Below are positions 59,930-64,000 of a stretch of 64,000 nucleotides of DNA, piece after piece. Numbering within the stretch: the stretch's first letter is position 1; every line of letters begins with the position of its first letter. This DNA is from Nocardioides psychrotolerans (GTDB lineage: Bacteria; Actinomycetota; Actinomycetes; Propionibacteriales; Nocardioidaceae), in assembly GCF_900113685.1 (NCBI RefSeq), contig NZ_FOQG01000016.1, positions 1 through 64,000 on the forward strand. The letters are read 5' to 3'. The notes beneath the pieces are model-generated. The model ran no database searches and was not told the origin of the DNA. It was given only the letters and a program-made list of their open reading frames with translations. The position numbers were made by a program, and so were the translations under genes.

Positions 59930-59937
59930 CGTCCGAC

Positions 59938-61050
59938 TCAGCGTTCGCGGCCGGCGGCCTTGCGCAGGCCCTTGCGGACCGACGGCGGGATGGCGGCGCG
60001 CAGGCCGTGGGGGATCTTGTCGGACAGGCCGCCCGGCACGGCGCCGGCCGCGGCGGTCGCCCCGCCATCGGCGGGGCCCGGCCCACCGCCTGGACGCTTG
60101 AGCTGCGCACGGACGGTCTGCTCGGCCGCGACCACCGAGGACGCCGAGATGGCCTCGGCCTCGGCGTAGAGGTCGACGTAGGCCTCGCGCAGCTGGTCGA
60201 GCGTGGCGTGCACGTCGGCGGTGTCGCCGTCGGGCTCGGCGAGCTTGTTGAGCTCACCCCACGTCTCCTCGGTCAGCTCGTGCAGCTTGGGGGGCAGGTT
60301 GAGGTCGGCGAGGCTCTGCCCCATCCGGCGCAGCGACGGGTCGACGAACCGGTGGCCCTCGCGGATCTGCTCGCTGTTGGCGTGCAGGACGCCCTGGAGC
60401 TGGAGCTTCTCCCCCACCCACATGGTGGTCTTGGTCCAGTCGTCGAGCAGGTCGGCGTAGCGGACGAACACGCGGCCGCCGTCGGCCACGGACTCGCGGG
60501 TGGCCCGCTCGGTGTGCAGGAGCATGTTGAGCCAGGAGGCCGCGAGGTGGGCCGAGCCGAGACGGTTGGCGTAGTACTTCTGCTTGCTGCCCACGACCTC
60601 GGCCGGCGGGCGCAGCATCGTGGCGAACACGGGGGTCGCGCCGTTGCGGATCGCGGCGACGCGCCACAGGGAGAGGAACCAGCTCAGGCGGGGGTCCTTG
60701 ACGACCAGCTCGCGGCTGACGTCGAGGTGCTCGCCCAGCCAGGTGGCGGTCTTGATCCGCTCCTGCTCACGCGTGGAGATCCGGCCGGTCTCGAACCACG
60801 CCTCTGGGCGCGCGTCGCTCACCTGGACCAGCGCGGCCTTGAGCAGCCGGTCGTGGTGGTCCACGACCCAACGCGGCTCGCCGAACCCCTTGGGGTTGGT
60901 CTCGTCGGCGGCGACCTCCGGCTGCGGCACGTGCAGGCCCAGGATCGACATCAGCCCGGCCATCGTGCTGGTGCCGCTGCGTCCGGCGCCGGCGACGAAG
61001 AGCACCTTGGGGGGATAGTCGTCGGGGGTCACGTCAGTGGGGTCGCTCAC
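59938..61050 (-). CDS. Sulfotransferase-family protein
   Basis: The 370-residue protein has the PAPS-binding P-loop VLFVAGAGRSGTSTMAGLM and a second motif region VVKDPRLSWFLSLWR typical of actinobacterial sulfotransferases. It probably sulfates a glycan or lipid. A Pro/Gly-rich segment (about 320-345) precedes a basic C-terminal helix that may bind membrane. The GTG follows -10 TAGGCT on the minus strand by eight bases (leaderless). Confidence 0.82.
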   Translation of the reverse strand: MSDPTDVTPDDYPPKVLFVAGAGRSGTSTMAGLMSILGLHVPQPEVAADETNPKGFGEPRWVVDHHDRLLKAALVQVSDARPEAWFETGRISTREQERIKTATWLGEHLDVSRELVVKDPRLSWFLSLWRVAAIRNGATPVFATMLRPPAEVVGSKQKYYANRLGSAHLAASWLNMLLHTERATRESVADGGRVFVRYADLLDDWTKTTMWVGEKLQLQGVLHANSEQIREGHRFVDPSLRRMGQSLADLNLPPKLHELTEETWGELNKLAEPDGDTADVHATLDQLREAYVDLYAEAEAISASSVVAAEQTVRAQLKRPGGGPGPADGGATAAAGAVPGGLSDKIPHGLRAAIPPSVRKGLRKAAGRER

Positions 61051-61058
61051 GAGCCCGC

Positions 61059-61074
61059 AGCCTATCGGTAGCGT
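61059..61074. promoter_or_regulatory. Divergent overlapping leaderless promoters
   Basis: Minus-strand -10 TAGGCT (61059-61064) and plus-strand -10 TAGCGT (61069-61074) lie four bases apart. They serve the sulfotransferase and GT2 genes, whose start codons are only 30 bp apart. The two polymerases cannot bind at once. Confidence 0.6.
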
Positions 61075-61080
61075 GCGGGC

Positions 61081-62208
61081 ATGAAGTTCGGGCGCCGTGC
61101 CGCGCCGCGGGTCAGTGTCGTCGTTCCGGTCTACGACGTCGAGGACTACGTCGAGGAGTGTCTCGAGAGCATCCTCGCCCAGGAGGGCGTCGACCTCGAG
61201 GTGATCGTCGTCGACGACGGCTCGACGGACGCCTCCGCGGCCCGGGTCGAGCGCTTCGCCTCCCCCGACGGCCCGGTCCGCCTCGTGCGCACCGCCAACC
61301 ACGGCCTGGGGGCTGCGCGCAACGAGGGGGTGCGGCACGCGACGGGCGACTACCTGACCTTCGCGGACTCCGACGACGTCGTCCCGCCGGGGTCGTACGA
61401 CGTGCTGCTGCGGCAGCTGCGTCGCACCGGGTGCGACTTCGTCACCGGCTCGATCGTGCGGTGGGAGACCGGGCCGCCCGACGACGGCGGCGACCGGCTG
61501 ACCCCGCTCCCCTGGATGCGCCGCCTGCACCGCTCCCGCGCAGCGCTGATGATCGACCAGCAGCCGGAGGTCCTGGGTGACGTCTTCGCCTGGAACAAGA
61601 TGTTCCGCCGCGACTTCTGGGACGGCGCGGGGCTCTCGTGGCCCGAGGGCGTCCGCTACGAGGACCAGCCGACCACGACCGAGGCCTACCTGCGCGCCCG
61701 GCTGTTCGGGATCGTGCCGGACGTCGTCTACCACTGGCGGATCCGCGGCGACGGCAGCTCGATCACCCAGCAGCGCTCGTCGCTGCAGGACCTCGAGGAC
61801 CGGTGGACCACCAAGCGGATGGCGCTGGCCAGCGTCACGTCGTACGGCGCCGCGAAGGTCGAGCAGGTCTTCCGCGACAAGGTGTTGGCCGGCGACCTGC
61901 ACCGCTACTTCGTGGAGATCCCGGGGTGCGACGACGCCTGGTGGGCGCTGCTCGTGGCGGGCGTGCAGGAGCTGTGGGGCGAGCGGTCGCTCACCCACAG
62001 CGGGCTGACGCCGGCGTTCCGGCTGGTCGGCTGGCTGGTGGAGCAGGACCGGCGCGAGGACGCCGCGGCGGTCGTGACGCACGTCGTCGGCCTGGGACGG
62101 CCGCTCGAGCGGGTGCCCACGTCGCGCGGACCGCGGATCGACGTACCGGTGATCGACCTGCGCACCGTGGCTGCCGAGGCCGTGCTGCTGCGCAACGACG
62201 AGCATTGA
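61081..62208 (+). CDS. GT2 family glycosyltransferase
   Basis: The 375-residue enzyme is a classic GT2: VSVVVPVYDVEDYVEECLES, VIVVDDGSTDAS, NEGVRHATGDYLTFADSDD and a later NKMFRRDFW motif with ED (RYEDQPTTTEAY). It resembles teichoic-acid or capsule glycosyltransferases. It is leaderless and divergent from the sulfotransferase. The C-terminal third (residues 250-375) is a helical domain often involved in polymer binding. Confidence 0.88.
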   Translation: MKFGRRAAPRVSVVVPVYDVEDYVEECLESILAQEGVDLEVIVVDDGSTDASAARVERFASPDGPVRLVRTANHGLGAARNEGVRHATGDYLTFADSDDVVPPGSYDVLLRQLRRTGCDFVTGSIVRWETGPPDDGGDRLTPLPWMRRLHRSRAALMIDQQPEVLGDVFAWNKMFRRDFWDGAGLSWPEGVRYEDQPTTTEAYLRARLFGIVPDVVYHWRIRGDGSSITQQRSSLQDLEDRWTTKRMALASVTSYGAAKVEQVFRDKVLAGDLHRYFVEIPGCDDAWWALLVAGVQELWGERSLTHSGLTPAFRLVGWLVEQDRREDAAAVVTHVVGLGRPLERVPTSRGPRIDVPVIDLRTVAAEAVLLRNDEH

Positions 62209-62238
62209 TCGACGATCGGCACCGATCGGCACCGATCG

Positions 62239-62274
62239 ACGACGAGCGCTGGGCTGAGGCCCAGCGCCCGTCGT
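62239..62274. terminator. Bidirectional terminator
   Basis: Inner arms GCGCTGGGC and GCCCAGCGC are perfect around TGAG, and outer arms ACGACG and CGTCGT add length. It lies between two convergent genes, 14 bp from the right-hand stop codon. A 10-bp tandem repeat (GATCGGCACC) precedes it at about 62213-62232. Confidence 0.78.
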
Positions 62275-62288
62275 GCCTGGTCAGCGGG

Positions 62289-63236
62289 TCAGAGCAGGCC
62301 CTCGTCGGTCAGGAACTGCTGGGCGACGTCCTCGACGGTCTCGCGGTCGACGGTGACCTGGAGCAGGAGCGCGCCCAAGGTGTCGTTGTCGAGGACCTCC
62401 ATGAGGCCGTTGAGGGTGTCCTCGACGTCGGGGTGCTCGGCGAGGAACTCCTCGGTGACGGCGGGGACGAGGTTCTGGGCGGGCTGGATGCCGCGGTCGT
62501 CCTCGAGCAGGACCAGGCCCTGGGCCTCGAGGCTGCCGTCGAAGGTGCCGGTCTGGCCGAGCTGCGACTCACCGTCGATGACCGACTGGTAGGTCTGCGG
62601 GGAGGCGTAGCCGAGCGGCAGGAGGGTGACGTCCATGCCGTAGACCTCGGTCAGGCCGGCCTCGCAGTCGGCGCGGCCCTTGCAGTCGGGGGCGGCGGCC
62701 AGGGTGACGGCTTGTCCCTCGAGGTCGGAGAGCGCGGTGACGCCCTCGGCGTCGGAGAACTCCTGGGTGACGAAGTAGGCGTTCTGCGAGCTGGCCCCGG
62801 AGGTCTCGAGGAGGGCAATCCCCTTCTCCTCGAGGAGCGGCGCCATCGCGTCGATGGTCTCCTGGGTGTCGGAGGTGCTGACCGCGGCCGCACCCTCGCC
62901 GTTGATCTCGATGTTGAGCTCGTCGCCGAGACCGGCGAGGTATTCGGGCACGATGTCCACGGTGCCGGGGAACTCACCGAGGTAGGCGCCGCGGGTGTCG
63001 ACCAGCCGGGTCTCGACCTCGTAGCCGGTGTCCTCGAGGAGCGCGGCGTACATCGCGGTGATCAGCGCGGCCTCGTCGAAGCTCTGGCTGGCGAGGGTGA
63101 CCTGGCCGCCGGTGGAGCCGCCGGAGCCGGCGCCGCCGCCGGTCTCCTCCTCGGCAAGGTCGTCCCCGGCGCAGGCCGTGGCGAGGGAGAGGACGCCGAG
63201 CGTGAGGGCGGCGGCCAGAGGTCGTCGAAGCATCAT
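62289..63236 (-). CDS. Osmoprotectant/quaternary-amine ABC transporter substrate-binding lipoprotein
   Basis: This 315-residue lipoprotein has the lipobox LATAC near residue 22 and an OpuAC-like domain (VTLASQSFDEAALITAMYAA, DIVPEYLAGLGDEL). It belongs to the OpuC/ProX type that binds glycine betaine, choline or related compounds. Two ATG codons start it in tandem. It follows the permease gene (72-bp gap) on the same strand and so is the binding partner of that transporter. Confidence 0.88.
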   Translation of the reverse strand: MMLRRPLAAALTLGVLSLATACAGDDLAEEETGGGAGSGGSTGGQVTLASQSFDEAALITAMYAALLEDTGYEVETRLVDTRGAYLGEFPGTVDIVPEYLAGLGDELNIEINGEGAAAVSTSDTQETIDAMAPLLEEKGIALLETSGASSQNAYFVTQEFSDAEGVTALSDLEGQAVTLAAAPDCKGRADCEAGLTEVYGMDVTLLPLGYASPQTYQSVIDGESQLGQTGTFDGSLEAQGLVLLEDDRGIQPAQNLVPAVTEEFLAEHPDVEDTLNGLMEVLDNDTLGALLLQVTVDRETVEDVAQQFLTDEGLL

Positions 63237-63308
63237 GGTTGGAAACCTTCTGTGTCCCGTGGCCCAGCCACGCGTGTCCGGTGGAGCGAGCGCGGAGGCG
63301 TCCGGCGC

Positions 63309-64000
63309 TCAGCGCCCGACTGCTTCGGTCGCCTCCGACAGGGTAGACGGGAGAACCGACTCCTCCTCGTCACGATCGCGTGACGATCCGCGCGGGACCG
63401 GGTCGAGCGCCCGCTGGACCAGCGCCGCGAGGAGCTCGAGGACCAGCGCCACGGCCGCCACGACCACGGCCCCGGCGATGCCCTGGCTGTAGCGGTCACG
63501 GGCGAAGCCCTCGGTGATGATCCGGCCAAGGCCAGGCCCCGCGACGAGGGCCGCGATGGTCGCGGTCGCCCAGACCTGGACGAGCGCCAGGCGGATCCCC
63601 GACATCACCAGTGGCAGGGCGAGCGGCAGCTCGACCTTGCGGAAGCGCTGCCAGCCCGACATCCCCATGCCGTCGGCGGCCTGGACGATGTCGGGCGGTA
63701 CCTCGCGCATGGCGATGTAGGCGTTGGTGATCAGCGGCGGCAGCGCGAAGACACCGAGCGCGATCAGGGTGGCCAGTCCGGCGCGGCCGTAGGGGCCGAG
63801 GGTGTCGGAGCCCGGCCAGTCGGCCGTCACGAGGACGGCGAGGATCGCGAAGGTCGGGATCGCGCGGCCGACGTTAGAGATGTTGATGGCCAGGAACCCA
63901 CCGCGGCCGAGGTGGCCGAGCCACAGGGCGATCGGGAGGCCGATCGCCATGGCGAGGCCCAGCGCGGTGACGGTCAGCAGCAGCTGCTCGACCAGGCGGG
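63309..64000 (-). CDS. Osmoprotectant ABC transporter permease, partial (continues past right edge)
   Basis: The visible part is 231 codons of a BPD-type permease: the reading frame stays open to the window edge (LVEQLLLTVTALGLAMAIGL), so the start is outside. It has several membrane helices and the EAA loop (DGMGMSGWQRFRKVELPLAL). It matches OpuCB/OpuCD-like permeases and pairs with the lipoprotein downstream. A charged tail (SSRDRDEEES) ends the protein. The ATPase gene must lie to the right. Confidence 0.88.
   Translation of the reverse strand, partial: RLVEQLLLTVTALGLAMAIGLPIALWLGHLGRGGFLAINISNVGRAIPTFAILAVLVTADWPGSDTLGPYGRAGLATLIALGVFALPPLITNAYIAMREVPPDIVQAADGMGMSGWQRFRKVELPLALPLVMSGIRLALVQVWATATIAALVAGPGLGRIITEGFARDRYSQGIAGAVVVAAVALVLELLAALVQRALDPVPRGSSRDRDEEESVLPSTLSEATEAVGR

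Noticed and set aside
1..64000. CRISPR array
   Set aside because: No regularly spaced direct repeats; the 82-bp repeats are tens of kilobases apart and in both orientations.

Overview
The window is a 64-kb stretch of high-GC actinobacterial chromosome. Gene content and order fit Nocardioidaceae (Nocardioides-like) best. This is inferred from the rex-hemA-hemC-hemD-hemB block, the sigma-BldN/RsbN pair, the Lsr2-ClpC neighbourhood and the mycothiol-type nitroreductase, all actinobacterial markers. No tRNA, rRNA or CRISPR array was seen. Most genes are packed in runs joined by ATGA, GTGA or TGATG overlaps. At least twelve transcription units look leaderless, with a -10 hexamer ending 6-8 nt before the start codon.

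Region by region. (1) 1-2827: an accessory edge. A partial IS3-family element has inserted into a DUF262 (GmrSD-like) gene, beside a nuclease-like/membrane/sunset-domain fusion. (2) 2828-5678: lutABC lactate oxidation genes, with a PAS histidine kinase transcribed divergently. (3) 7471-11377: a secreted alpha/beta-hydrolase-fold protein without catalytic residues, a CsoR-type copper sensor, PPK2 with a PNPOx-like protein, and an enoyl-CoA hydratase. (4) 11558-17281: the rex-hemA-hemC-hemD-hemB heme operon behind a promoter carrying a Rex operator. (5) 17588-25745: glutaredoxin-like protein, acyl-CoA ligase, HAD phosphatase, BldN-type sigma factor with its anti-sigma factor, PlsC acyltransferase, NAD-dependent epimerase, ribosomal protein bS22 and an HTH regulator. 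(6) 25898-28287: acuC, and trpS with a Trp-Trp leader peptide and attenuator hairpin. (7) 28382-31803: an ECF sigma factor coupled to a membrane protein, and a TetR-controlled DUF393 operon. (8) 32003-39911: ABC transporter, proline dehydrogenase, proC, nitroreductase, SRPBCC protein and haloalkane dehalogenase on one strand, then TetR, sugar-phosphate isomerase and Ppx/GppA genes. (9) 39952-49726: assorted conserved genes with LacI, radA, disA and mutY. (10) 49827-58688: clpC, lsr2, coaX, nadC, nadB, panD, panC and a DUF2520 protein, matching as recalled the order of the M. tuberculosis Rv3585-Rv3603 region. (11) 58982-64000: two glycosyltransferases, a sulfotransferase and an OpuC/Osm-type osmolyte transporter cut by the window end.

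How the genes fit together: redox state read by Rex gates heme synthesis. NadB/NadC with PanC/PanD/CoaX make the NAD and CoA cofactors. The Lsr2, ClpC, DisA, RadA and MutY genes form a chromosome and protein quality neighbourhood. The sigma-BldN/RsbN pair appears to be an intact self-regulating circuit, because the rsbN promoter carries the sigma-BldN consensus.

The most unusual features are repeats. An 82-bp two-hairpin element occurs four times, always next to gene ends. A second, MITE-like element with about 18-bp inverted termini occurs twice. The palindrome GTCGTACGAC and its 8-bp core also appear over-represented.
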